33,855 bases of DNA. Origin: Pleurobrachia bachei (lineage: Eukaryota > Ctenophora > Tentaculata > Cydippida > Pleurobrachiidae). Within the stretch, counting starts at the first letter, position 1, and every line of letters begins with the position of its first letter. Where the stretch lies: assembly GCA_000695325.1 (NCBI GenBank), contig AVPN01000878.1, forward strand, positions 1 through 33,855, in the 5' to 3' direction. The notes below the pieces were generated by a model. It was given only the letters and a program-made list of their open reading frames with translations. It searched no databases and had not been told where the DNA came from. The translations under genes and the position numbers were made by a program. Shown piece after piece: positions 20,070 to 30,427 of this stretch.

Positions 20070-20318
20070 CAACTTTGGGAAGAACGACGTAACTTCCACC
20101 TCTAAGATAAACCTTGCCCTTGGAGTAAGGCACTAACACTTCTCCTGATGCCAGTCGGTAGTTCTTCTTCCCGAGCTTGTTGACTCCCCGACACTTTGGA
20201 TCCTCGGTACATTTGGATAGAGCTGCAGTCAGTTTGGTGTAGCGTTTCTTGCCCTGGCCGTTCAGCTTCTGACCCTCCACTGTGGGCCACGCCAAATTCA
20301 GGTACTGAACAACCTTGC
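20070..20318 (-). CDS. Repeat gene exon 20
   Basis: 249 bases holding one full repeat (LAWPTVEGQKLNG, YTKLTAALSKC, DPKCRGVNKLG, NYRLASG, VYLRGG). CTTCAG acceptor, GTAAGT donor, phase 1 at both ends. Confidence 0.8.
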
Positions 20319-20469
20319 CTGAAGAGATGAGTTTTGGATTTAGTATGAGATCATTAAACTACAAATCGCATGTAATAGGTGCTGAAAACGGAAGTAGCAT
20401 AATATAGCTCCAGTTTTGTTGAGTTCTTTACTCAACAAATCCAGTTCGGAATGTGCAGTATAAACTTAC

Positions 20470-20587
20470 TTCCCTTGATCCAAGACTTTTGTCCGGTCTT
20501 CTTTTCAGTTCCTGTCATCTTGTTGAGACGGAACTTTCCCTTCTTCACCCGGGTTACCCCCGTACACGCTGACTTGGCAGCACAGTC
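20470..20587 (-). CDS. Repeat gene exon 19
   Basis: 118 bases, TTCTAG acceptor, GTAAGT donor. Encodes DCAAKSACTGVTRVKKG, KFRLNK and WIKG; enters in phase 0 and leaves in phase 1. Confidence 0.78.
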
Positions 20588-20699
20588 CTAGAAAGAATTG
20601 AGATTTTTTGAAGGAAACGACTAGGGAAACTACAAGCTATTGAAGTGTAACAAAGCAATCTAATGTGTCCTACTTATATAAAGGCATATCATTGCATAC

Positions 20700-22337
20700 C
20701 TTGAGGGCATCGTTCAGGTTGGAATGAGATGACCCATCCAGATATTCCAGCTTGATTCTGGTGTTCTTTGCTGTTGGGTTCCACACCACATTACTCGATA
20801 CATACCCCTTATTACCCTTGGTGTAGGCAATACCAGGTCCTACCATGAGAGTGCTCTTCTTTGCTACATGCCAGGTCTTCGTCTTCACCTTGTAGGTGAT
20901 TCCCTTGCAGGCGGAACTGCCAACACAGGCAGACATTGCAGATTTCTTGGTTTTGTGTCCCTTAGTTTTCAGGGTATCATGCATATAGGGCGCCTTCACC
21001 TCCCAAAAGTACTCCTCCTCCATCGTCGATGCAGAGACGTAGTTGAGCTTCAGATCATTGTAGATGAAGGAGGTATATCCAGGGGAGGAGAACATGTAGA
21101 CGGAGGTTGCCAAGTAGTACCACTTGCCCTTCTTAACAAACCCAGTACATGTCTTCTTCATTCTTATCCTCGCCGCACACACCGCAGCAGCCTTCTTCTC
21201 CGTCTTGTACTTCTTCTTGGTCTTCACACCCTGGAGTTTGATGCCCGATACCTTGGAGAAGTAGACCGATTTGTGGAGAACCACATCGGCCCCCTTCTTG
21301 TAGGCAGTACGAGAGTTATTGGAGCTGAGATCACTTCCGTTGTTGGTCCTGAAGTTGGCAGTTCCCTCCTTGGTGACCCCGGTGCAACTGCTGGAAGAGG
21401 CACACTCTGCCAGGGCCTTGGCGAGGGTTTTGTGTTTGGTGGTACTATCATAGCCAGTAAGGGTATAACCCGCCTGTTTGTCCCAAATGTAGGTGTTAGC
21501 CACCTCAAGTGCCCCACGGAAGACCCATGTGATCGCACCGGATTTCTCTGTCACGGTGGTTCGGGAGTAAAGCCTATACTTCTTACCGGACAGACTGACG
21601 GCCTTGCAATTCTTGGTGCTCATGCAGGATCTCAGAGCGGCATCACGTGTCTTGAAGACCTTGTTGTTCATTGGAGAACCGCTGACAACGTAGGGACTCT
21701 TGACATTCCACATCCTGTCTGCAAAGTAGATACTGGTACTAATGTAGTCATACCCTCCCTTGGCGTAACTGACTCCACCCTTGGATGGTTTCAGTTGGTC
21801 TCCAGTGGCCAGCAGGTACTTGCCCTTCTTCGTCTTGTTGACACCCGAACACTTAGGGTTGGTGGAGCAAGCCTTTGCGGCTAGAGCCAGGGTCTTGTAC
21901 ACCTTTTTGTTCTTCTTGATCAGCGCCGCAAACACAAATCCACTCGTTTTAGTCCATGTATACCCGCTGAGGGTCTCACTACTGCTTCCCATCTCATAGA
22001 ACACATATCCCTCCTTCTTGGTCTTCTTCCCACTAGCTCCCTCTCCCACCAAATAGAAAGTGTTCTTGTTGGTCCTCACCACACCCTTACACTTCTTATT
22101 CTTCGCACATGCCGCTAGGGCAGCTGACTTAGTTTCGTATTCCTTGTCACTGAGTTTTGTGGTGACTGCATATCCCTCCCAGCTGCTCCAGGTATAACCA
22201 TACTCGGTGAGAGAGGTGCCTCCCTTGACCCATGCGGTCTTCCCCTTGGCAGGGAGAGCCGTGCTGCCCGTGTTCAGGGAGAAGAGTCTCGGTCTCTCCA
22301 TGGTAACGCCCGTACACTTGGGATTCTTTATACACGC
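20700..22337 (-). CDS. Repeat gene exon 18: large exon with seven repeats
   Basis: A 1638-base open exon, CACAG acceptor and GTATGC donor, phase 0 at both ends. It opens with ACIKNPKCTGVTM and continues with cores KKCKGVVRT, PKCSGVNKT, KNCKAVSLS, SSCTGVTKE, KTCTGFVKK and SACKGITYK. The sixth has a longer loop between the cysteines (CAARIRMKKTC). It stops at NLNDALK, before the cysteine pair of the next repeat. A long antisense open frame here (20868-21884) is treated as a shadow. Confidence 0.83.
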
Positions 22338-22437
22338 CTGTGAAAAGGGGGAGTTTAGTGTTAGAGAGAAACATTAATAGGTGTTATTACAGACATCAGC
22401 AATGTAGACCCTTTCTGTATTTAGCATCTAGATGTAC

Positions 22438-22584
22438 CTTGAGCGCTTGTTTGAGGGTACGATAAGCAACGTTCGAAACTAGTCCAGGAAGTCGGTAAGG
22501 ACTCTTCTTGGTCCACGTGTATCTTCCGTAGCTAACTGTCACGCTCACTTCAGGGGGCTTCTCTCCTCCTCTCAGATAGACAAC
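22438..22584 (-). CDS. Repeat gene exon 17
   Basis: 147 bases, GTTCAG acceptor, GTACAT donor. Ends the previous repeat (VVYLRGG) and starts the next (YGRYTWTKKSPYRLPG, YRTLKQALK), leaving in phase 0 right before the cysteine helix. Confidence 0.8.
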
Positions 22585-22677
22585 CTGAACATTGTGAGTG
22601 ATAACAAGGTCAGCAGCCTGGGGCTGGCAGCTGGCTATATGAATTGTGAATGGTCGTATAACAAGGTTAACACTTAC

Positions 22678-22862
22678 ATGGTTGGTGGAAGGATTGAGGG
22701 CCTGTGACTTGGAGAGCCGATACTTCTTCGTCTTGGTGTTGTAAACGATACCAGAGCACCAAGCCTTCTTCTTGCAGACCTTCGCTGCCACGGACTTCTT
22801 ACCCGTCTTGAACTTGCCGTGTGTGACCAGCTTGAAGTTGCTCTTTTTCGTGTAGAACACAT
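22678..22862 (-). CDS. Repeat gene exon 16 (copy of exon 12, natural context)
   Basis: 185 bases, same as exon 12. This copy leads by a normal 93-base intron into exon 17, completing the repeat (STNH to VVYLRGG) in phase 1. Confidence 0.78.
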
Positions 22863-22942
22863 CTGTAGCGGAGATAAGCAGAGGGTTTAGAAACCTGCAA
22901 GAGATTACATTTATGCAATTCAGCATTTCGCCTGTTACTTAC

Positions 22943-23353
22943 TGTTGTTAACTTCATATGGATTGCCCAGGATGTACGCTGTCATTCCCTTCTTAACATT
23001 GGCCACATTGTTATTGTTCGTCCTGTACAGCCCACTACCCTCCTTCGTGACTCCCTTACAGGTAGCGGAGGTGGTACAGGCCTTGCCGGCGCTCTCAAAC
23101 GTCTTGAACTTGGTGTCACTGTCATAACCGGTAAGTCTGGAGTGAGGTTTCATGGCCCATAGATAGCCACTCTTCTTGATCGCCATACCGCTCACTACAA
23201 AGGCAATGTAGCCCGGTGCAGGTGCCACCATCTGCCTGGCCTGGTATATCTCAAACTTCTTGCCGGTCCATTGGAACCCGTTGCAGGCACTCTTCTTAGC
23301 GCACAGTTTGAGGGCCTGGAACATGGTCTTGGCCTCGCCCATCTTGCTTCCCA
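22943..23353 (-). CDS. Repeat gene exon 15 (copy of exon 11)
   Basis: 411 bases carrying two repeats; identical to 24096-24506. Confidence 0.75.
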
Positions 23354-23459
23354 CTGCAGAGAAAGTTAAATTGAAATTGGGATTCAAAATGATGTTATGA
23401 TTATTTTGGTTTCATTAATTCAGTTAATTTCTAAAAGTTTAATGACTGTTGTGCGTTAC

Positions 23460-23590
23460 CTAGTTTTCGTGGTGAGTATCCCATGTAGGCAAGGTTTCCA
23501 AGTGTCACGATTCGGGTAGTCTCAAATGTCTCTCCCTTGCTGTAGAACATTGACTTTTGCCTGATCTTCACATCGCCACCCTTGTTCATT
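23460..23590 (-). CDS. Repeat gene exon 14 (copy of exon 10)
   Basis: 131 bases, identical to 24613-24743 at an offset of 1153 bases. Same splice sites and phase. Confidence 0.72.
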
Positions 23591-23710
23591 CTGCGAAAAA
23601 GGTAATCATCTCTTAGTCAGCTAAGTCACGCAAATCGGAGGATTAGTGACAATTTTAACTTCGCTAAAAGCTAGATACAAGTGAGAGATGGTTAGCGTGA
23701 CGGCACGTAC

Positions 23711-23783
23711 CGGTATTTCTTCTTAATGAAGCTCACACCAGTGCACTTGGGGTTCTTTGTGCATGCCACAAGGGCAGGTTGGG
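23711..23783 (-). CDS. Exon 13: 3' remnant of an exon-9 copy created at the duplication junction
   Basis: Only the back part of exon 9 survives (QPALVACTKNPKCTGV to KKKYR, GTACGT donor); the front is replaced by intron sequence from the other end of the duplicated unit. A chance acceptor (GCCAG at 23788-23784) would join exon 12 to it in phase 1 and in frame, giving a shortened repeat. Whether it is used is unknown. Confidence 0.5.
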
Positions 23784-23830
23784 CTGGCTATATGAATTGT
23801 GAATGGTCGTATAACAAGGTTAACACTTAC

Positions 23831-24015
23831 ATGGTTGGTGGAAGGATTGAGGGCCTGTGACTTGGAGAGCCGATACTTCTTCGTCTTGGTGTTGTAAACG
23901 ATACCAGAGCACCAAGCCTTCTTCTTGCAGACCTTCGCTGCCACGGACTTCTTACCCGTCTTGAACTTGCCGTGTGTGACCAGCTTGAAGTTGCTCTTTT
24001 TCGTGTAGAACACAT
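23831..24015 (-). CDS. Repeat gene exon 12
   Basis: 185 bases, CTACAG acceptor, GTAAGT donor, phase 1. Encodes DVFYTKKSNFKLV, KVCKKKAWCSGIVY and KYRLSKS. Identical to exon 16. Confidence 0.78.
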
Positions 24016-24095
24016 CTGTAGCGGAGATAAGCAGAGGGTTTAGAAACCTGCAAGAGATTACATTTATGCAATTCAGCATTTCGCCTGTTACTTAC

Positions 24096-24506
24096 TGTTG
24101 TTAACTTCATATGGATTGCCCAGGATGTACGCTGTCATTCCCTTCTTAACATTGGCCACATTGTTATTGTTCGTCCTGTACAGCCCACTACCCTCCTTCG
24201 TGACTCCCTTACAGGTAGCGGAGGTGGTACAGGCCTTGCCGGCGCTCTCAAACGTCTTGAACTTGGTGTCACTGTCATAACCGGTAAGTCTGGAGTGAGG
24301 TTTCATGGCCCATAGATAGCCACTCTTCTTGATCGCCATACCGCTCACTACAAAGGCAATGTAGCCCGGTGCAGGTGCCACCATCTGCCTGGCCTGGTAT
24401 ATCTCAAACTTCTTGCCGGTCCATTGGAACCCGTTGCAGGCACTCTTCTTAGCGCACAGTTTGAGGGCCTGGAACATGGTCTTGGCCTCGCCCATCTTGC
24501 TTCCCA
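24096..24506 (-). CDS. Repeat gene exon 11 (two repeats)
   Basis: 411 bases, CTGCAG acceptor, GTAAGT donor, phase 1 both ends. Cores LCAKKSACNGFQW and ACTTSATCKGVTKEG. Identical to exon 15 across the 1153-base tandem duplication. Matches exons 49 and 50, which split it with an intron. Confidence 0.8.
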
Positions 24507-24612
24507 CTGCAGAGAAAGTTAAATTGAAATTGGGATTCAAAATGATGTTATGATTATTTTGGTTTCATTAATTCAGTTAATTTCTAAAAGTTTAATGACT
24601 GTTGTGCGTTAC

Positions 24613-24743
24613 CTAGTTTTCGTGGTGAGTATCCCATGTAGGCAAGGTTTCCAAGTGTCACGATTCGGGTAGTCTCAAATGTCTCTCCCTTGCTGTAGAA
24701 CATTGACTTTTGCCTGATCTTCACATCGCCACCCTTGTTCATT
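24613..24743 (-). CDS. Repeat gene exon 10
   Basis: 131 bases, exactly the length of its counterpart exon 48. Completes the exon 9 repeat (MNKGGDVKIRQKSMFYSKG) and starts the next strand (ETTRIVTLGNLAYMGYSP). Phase 2 in, phase 1 out. Confidence 0.8.
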
Positions 24744-24863
24744 CTGCGAAAAAGGTAATCATCTCTTAGTCAGCTAAGTCACGCAAATCGGAGGATTAGT
24801 GACAATTTTAACTTCGCTAAAAGCTAGATACAAGTGAGAGATGGTTAGCGTGACGGCACGTAC

Positions 24864-25005
24864 CGGTATTTCTTCTTAATGAAGCTCACACCAGTGCACT
24901 TGGGGTTCTTTGTGCATGCCACAAGGGCAGGTTGGAGCTTGGAGAACTTCTTGCCCCCAAGATACTTTGTCCCGTAGTAGTTTTCCACCTTGGTAAACCG
25001 ATGAT
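24864..25005 (-). CDS. Repeat gene exon 9
   Basis: 142 bases, ATTCAG acceptor, GTACGT donor. Encodes a repeat front and helix (YYGTKYLGGKKFSK, LVACTKNPKCTGVSF) and stops in phase 2 at KKKYR. Counterpart of exon 47. Confidence 0.8.
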
Positions 25006-25144
25006 CTGAATAGGGGAGGAGGGGTTATGATGCTAACTGGAGTACGATTAGAGAGGGTTTTAGGGTCGTTATTGTTATTTTGATGGACCTTTTTAGTCTG
25101 CAATTTGGCAAAATAGAAAACTAGAAAACTCAGATGATTCTTAC

Positions 25145-27511
25145 CTCGTGCAGTGACAAAGAATCCAGACTGAATCCAGCAGTTCATTCCCTTCTGTTTG
25201 AAGGGTGTATTCCCGGTATTTAGCCTATAGTTGCTGGAACCCTCCTGGGTCACTCCCAAACACTCATCTTCCTTAGAACACGCAGCCATGGCTGTAGCCT
25301 TGGTCTTGTACACCGTCTTGCTCTGGTACCCGGTCAGCTTGTGACCCTCGTAGCTTGCCCAGTTGGTGTTATGTTCATACTCAACTCCGTTACCCTGTTT
25401 AACCCAGATCTGACTCTCAGGGTCTGGCTCCTGGGTGGACCCCTTACAAACCAGATACCCCTCCTCTCCATTCTTCTTGGTGACAGAGTTACAGTGGGAG
25501 TGGGCAGCGCATACTCGCAGTGCCATAGTGAGCGTTCTAGTCCTCCCATAACAGTTAGTTGCCCGGAACGGTGCAGCGTAGTTCCAAATGTACCCCTCTC
25601 CTCCGACGGAGAACTTCTTCAGCTTTATGTTCTTGCCACCCTTCACATACGCATTGTACCTACTGTCCTGTCTTACTCGACTGGAGAAAGCCATGTAGAA
25701 TCCTTTACCCACAGTATCTTCGTTTACCCCCTTACACTTGGGTTTAGTACCACACATGTACACCGCATCGTCGATAGAGGCCATCTTAGCTCCCTTCTGG
25801 TTATAGAGCACGAACCCTTCACTCTTACCGAATGTGAATGAGGATATCTCCATGATGTCCTCCTCCTTGATGTATTTGTAGATTGTGGCTTCCTTAAACG
25901 CCATTCCCTTAATCCACATCTTACGATCAGGGTTACGTTTGGGAACCATGCCAGTGTTCGTCCTGTACACCTTGGCCTTCTCGTAGGTCACTCCGGTACA
26001 TGTGTCAGAGGCGGTACACGCTCTAAATGCAGCCTTGGCAGTCTTGTACTTGGTATCATTGTCGTATCCCTCCAGCTCCCATCCGTTCTGGTAACCCCAG
26101 ACAAACCCTGAGTTGGTGATCTGGGATCCCCGGCGAGTGTAGATCATGCTACCCTCCTGCTCCTGTTTGTCTAGCGAGCTGTGTAGGGTGAAGTAGGTAG
26201 GCGTCACCTGGGTCACTCCCTTACACTTCTTACTCTTGTGACACTTCTTAAGGGCCTTGTCCCGGGTATTAGCTGATCCTATCTTATCACTAGTGAACTT
26301 GTAGGGTGATTGTAAGATCCAAACTAGTCCACCAAATGTAACGGACCGTGTTATAGACTGGATTCCTCCCTGAAGGTACACTACCCTACCCTTCTTGACA
26401 CTAGGCTGGGTGTCCTTATACAGCCGGTACTTGTTGGCCGATATCTTGGTGACACCTCGACACTTAATGTTCTTTGCACAAACTTTCAGGGCACTCTGCA
26501 GGTTGGGGTATTTCTTCTTGTTCAGGGGTTCACTCAGGGTGTATCCGTTCATCTGGGTCCAGGTGTAGTCGAAGTAGCTGAGTGCGGTGCTGCCCTTTAG
26601 GTAGAGCTTGTAGCCATTCTTCTTGCTTACCTTACTGCCATTGGCAAGTTTAAACTTGCCCGTTTTTGTCTTGACAACTCCCTTACATGATCCCTTCTTA
26701 GAGCACGCCACCAGCGCTTCCTTCCTGTTCGTGTATTCCTTCTCCTGGATACCATTCAGGGTATAACCGGACTTGACCGTCCAGGATTTGCCTTCTGCCA
26801 TCTTCGCTTTTCCCGCCTTCACATAGGCCTCAGCCCCGGGGGTGGGGCTTGCTGAGCTACCCGTGTTGAGGACATACTCATTGGTGGGTTTCTTGGTGAC
26901 ACCATTACACTTGCTGTTCGCCGCACACGCCGTAAGGGCCTCATCCCGGGTCTTGTAGGAGGTCTTCCCAATCTGGCCCTCCAAAGCAGCCGGACCTTGG
27001 ACATCCCAGGTGTGGTCTTTGAAGGTCATCTCGTAGCTGTAACTACCCTTATCGGATCCTCCCATCAGATATACCTTACCCACTGAACTGTATTTGATCT
27101 TGTCCGTCTTGTGGAGGGTGTACTTCCCATTCTTCTCTGTGATTCCCTTACACAGAGCCTTCTTGTAACCCTTACACGCGGCCTTGGCCTTCTCCAGCGT
27201 CGCATACTTCTTTTTCCCAAGCTGGAGGGGCAGCCTTGCATCCCCGACCTCAGTCCAGAACACTCCACTGGTCAGAGTGTAGGGTGATCCCTGGATGTAG
27301 GCTGTCTTCCCTGACGCACTACTGGGGGTATTCTTGGTGTTGAGACGGTAGTTTGCACTGCCCTCCTCAGTCACACCCTTGCACTTCTTGGACCCGATAC
27401 ACGCGTTCATGGCCTTGGCGAGGGTCTTGTATTTTGTGGTGTCATAGTAACCAGAGAGTTTCTTGTTCTTGTGAACACTCCACATGTAGTTCCCGTGACT
27501 CTTGTACTTGC
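25145..27511 (-). CDS. Repeat gene exon 8: large exon with ten repeats (first copy, natural 3' end)
   Basis: A 2367-base exon, CTGCAG acceptor, GTAAGA donor, phase 1 at both ends. Ten repeats in order, with cores KKCKGVTEE, ALCKGITEK, SKCNGVTKK, GSCKGVVKT, IKCRGVTKI, KKCKGVTQV, DTCTGVTYE, PKCKGVNED, SHCNSVTKK and DECLGVTQE. It ends WIQSGFFVTAR. In the left supermodule the same ten repeats, in the same order, are spread over ten exons (37-46). Confidence 0.85.
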
Positions 27512-30159
27512 CTGCAGTGGGGGAAAGGGGTTATATCAGTATTACGTGGCATCGATCTACAGTTGGAAACTTGGAATTTGAATTGTACGGGATAGCTGTG
27601 ACGGTAGCTGCACAGCTAAATCACACACTCACCTAGCAGCTGTACGGCGGTGTGTCCCACACTTGTTCCAGCAGTTCATTCCCTTCTGTTTGAAGGGTGT
27701 ATTCCCGGTATTTAGCCTATAGTTGCTGGAACCCTCCTGGGTCACTCCCAAACACTCATCTTCCTTAGAACACGCAGCCATGGCTGTAGCCTTGGTCTTG
27801 TACACCGTCTTGCTCTGGTACCCGGTCAGCTTGTGACCCTCGTAGCTTGCCCAGTTGGTGTTATGTTCATACTCAACTCCGTTACCCTGTTTAACCCAGA
27901 TCTGACTCTCAGGGTCTGGCTCCTGGGTGGACCCCTTACAAACCAGATACCCCTCCTCTCCATTCTTCTTGGTGACAGAGTTACAATGGGAGTGGGCAGC
28001 ACATACTCGCAGTGCCATGGTGAGCGTTCTAGTCCGCCCATAACAGTTGGTTGCACGGAATGGTGCTGCGTAGTTCCATATGTACCCCTCTCCTCCCACG
28101 GAGAACTTCTTCAGCTTTATGTTCTTGCCGCCCTTTACATACGCGTTGTACCTACTGTCCTGTCTCACTCGACTGGAGAAAGCCATGTAGAATCCTTTGC
28201 CCACAGTATCCTCATTCACTCCCTTACACTTGGGTTTAGTACCACACATGTACACCGCATCGTCAATAGAGGCCATCTTAGCTCCCTTCTGGTTATACAG
28301 CACGAACCCTTCACTCTTACCAAAGGTGAACGAGCTAATCTCCATAATGTCCTCCTCTTTGATATATTTGTAAATGGTGGCCTCCTTGAACGCCATACCC
28401 TTAATCCACATCTTACGATCGGGGTTACGTTTGGGAACCATGCCCGTGTTAGTCCTGTACACCTTGGCCTTCTCGTAGGTCACTCCGGTACATGTGTCAG
28501 AGGCGGTACACGCTCTAAATGCGGCCTTGGCAGTCTTGTACTTGGTGTCATTATCATATCCCTCCAGCTCCCAACCGTTCTGGTAACCCCAGACAAAACC
28601 GGAGTTGGTGATCTGGGATCCCCGGCGAGTATAGATCATGCTACCCTCCTGCTCCTGTTTATCTAGAGAGCTGTGTAGGGTGAAGTAGGTAGGGGTAACC
28701 TGGGTCACTCCCTTACACTTCTTGCTCTTGTGACACTTTTTAAGGGCCTTGTCCCGGGTATTAGCAGATCCTATCTTGTCACTAGTGAACTTGTAGGGTG
28801 ATTGTAAGATCCAAACGAGTCCACCAAATGTAACGGACCGTGTAATGGACTGGATTCCTCCCTGAAGGTACACTACCCTACCCTTCTTGACACTCGGCTG
28901 GGTGTCCTTGTAGAGCCGGTACTTATTCGCTGAGATCTTGGTGACACCCCGACACTTAATGTTCTTGGCACACACTTTCAGTGCACTCTGCAGGTTGGGG
29001 TATTTCTTCTTGTTCAGGGGTTCACTCAGGGTGTATCCGTTCATCTGGGTCCAGGTGTAGTCGAAGTAGCTGAGTGCGGTGCTGCCCTTTAGGTAGAGCT
29101 TGTAGCCATTCTTCTTGCTTACCTTACTGCCATTGGCAAGTTTAAACTTGCCCGTTTTTGTCTTGACAACTCCCTTACATGATCCCTTCTTAGAGCACGC
29201 CACCAGCGCTTCCTTCCTGTTCGTGTATTCCTTCTCCTGGATACCATTCAGGGTATAACCGGACTTGACCGTCCAGGATTTGCCTTCTGCCATCTTCGCT
29301 TTTCCCGCCTTCACATAGGCCTCAGCCCCGGGGGTGGGGCTTGCTGAGCTACCCGTGTTGAGGACATACTCATTGGTGGGTTTCTTGGTGACACCATTAC
29401 ACTTGCTGTTCGCCGCACACGCCGTAAGGGCCTCATCCCGGGTCTTGTAGGAGGTCTTCCCAATCTGGCCCTCCAAAGCAGCCGGACCTTGGACATCCCA
29501 GGTGTGGTCTTTGAAGGTCATCTCGTAGCTGTAACTACCCTTATCGGATCCTCCCATCAGATATACCTTACCCACTGAACTGTATTTGATCTTGTCCGTC
29601 TTGTGGAGGGTGTACTTCCCATTCTTCTCTGTGATTCCCTTACACAGAGCCTTCTTGTAACCCTTACACGCGGCCTTGGCCTTCTCCAGCGTCGCATACT
29701 TCTTTTTCCCAAGCTGGAGGGGCAGCCTTGCATCCCCGACCTCAGTCCAGAACACTCCACTGGTCAGAGTGTAGGGTGATCCCTGGATGTAGGCTGTCTT
29801 CCCTGACGCACTACTGGGGGTATTCTTGGTGTTGAGACGGTAGTTTGCACTGCCCTCCTCAGTCACACCCTTGCACTTCTTGGACCCGATACACGCGTTC
29901 ATGGCCTTGGCGAGGGTCTTGTATTTTGTGGTGTCATAGTAACCAGAGAGTTTCTTGTTCTTGTGAACACTCCACATGTAGTTCCCGTGACTCTTGTACT
30001 TGCCTGCAGTGGGGGAAAGGGGTTATATCAGTATTACGTGGCATCGATCTACAGTTGGAAACTTGGAATTTGAATTGTACGGGATAGCTGTGACGGTAGC
30101 TGCACAGCTAAATCACACACTCACCTAGCAGCTGTACGGCGGTGTGTCCCACACTTGTT
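25176..30159. repeat. 2492-base tandem duplication (exons 7/8 and flanks)
   Basis: 25176-27667 and 27668-30159. The outer parts (25176 to about 25489, and about 26489 to 27667) are identical; the middle kilobase differs by about 50 base changes, all apparently silent. The junction at 27667 joins two exon pieces out of frame. Confidence 0.85.
27633..30003 (-). CDS. Repeat gene exon 7: large exon with ten repeats (second copy)
   Basis: A 2371-base open exon. It starts at a CTGCAG acceptor (MWSVHKNKKLSG) and contains ten repeats with cores such as KKCKGVTEE, SKCNGVTKK, IKCRGVTKI and DECLGVTQE. Its last repeat is cut at GMNCW by the duplication junction at 27667, where it joins out of frame to the end of a cysteine-free exon copy, then meets the GTGAGT donor. 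The protein up to that point is identical to exon 8. Confidence 0.75.
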
Positions 30160-30328
30160 ACAAACTCAGATCCAGTATTCAGCTGATACTTCTTCCCACT
30201 GAGTCGTGTGTAACCCTTGTATTTCCCCTTGGAGGCAAGCACTGCGTTTATCGCCGCCTTGTTAGTCTTCACGTACTTCTTGGTAGGCCCGTTCAGCTTG
30301 TAGGGGCTCTTAGCACGCCACATTTGAC
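30125..30328 (-). CDS. Repeat gene exon 6: cysteine-free repeat, intact copy
   Basis: 204 bases, CGCTAG acceptor, GTGAGT donor, phase 1 at both ends. The repeat lacks both core cysteines (NAVLASKGKYKGYTR) but keeps the SPYKLNG and YQLNTG strands; it ends TSVGHTAVQLLG. It is the undamaged sister of exon 4, and its counterpart in the left supermodule is exon 36, also cysteine-free. Confidence 0.75.
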
Positions 30329-30427
30329 CTAGCGGGAAAGAAAGTTAGATTAAACAACCGGCTCAATACATTGATCAGTTAGATGATCATCAAATATTAT
30401 AAATCCAGTAGTTGTAGTGTTTCATAC

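Larger units (their letters stand above)
22630..24935. repeat. 1153-base tandem duplication, copies apparently identical
   Basis: 22630-23782 and 23783-24935 look identical by eye, coding and intron alike. The first copy begins in the intron between exons 16 and 17, the second ends inside exon 9. The junction carries a short GGCTGG microhomology. Confidence 0.85.

Noticed and set aside
20868-21884. A long plus-strand open frame (338 codons) opposite exon 18
   Set aside because: It lies wholly antisense to a well-supported repeat exon; lysine-rich codons on one strand leave few stops on the other. No repeat or family signature in its translation.
27833-28666. Plus-strand open frame of 277 codons opposite exon 7, with a shorter twin opposite exon 8
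   Set aside because: Antisense shadow; silent differences between the two copies preserve the minus-strand protein and disturb the plus-strand one.
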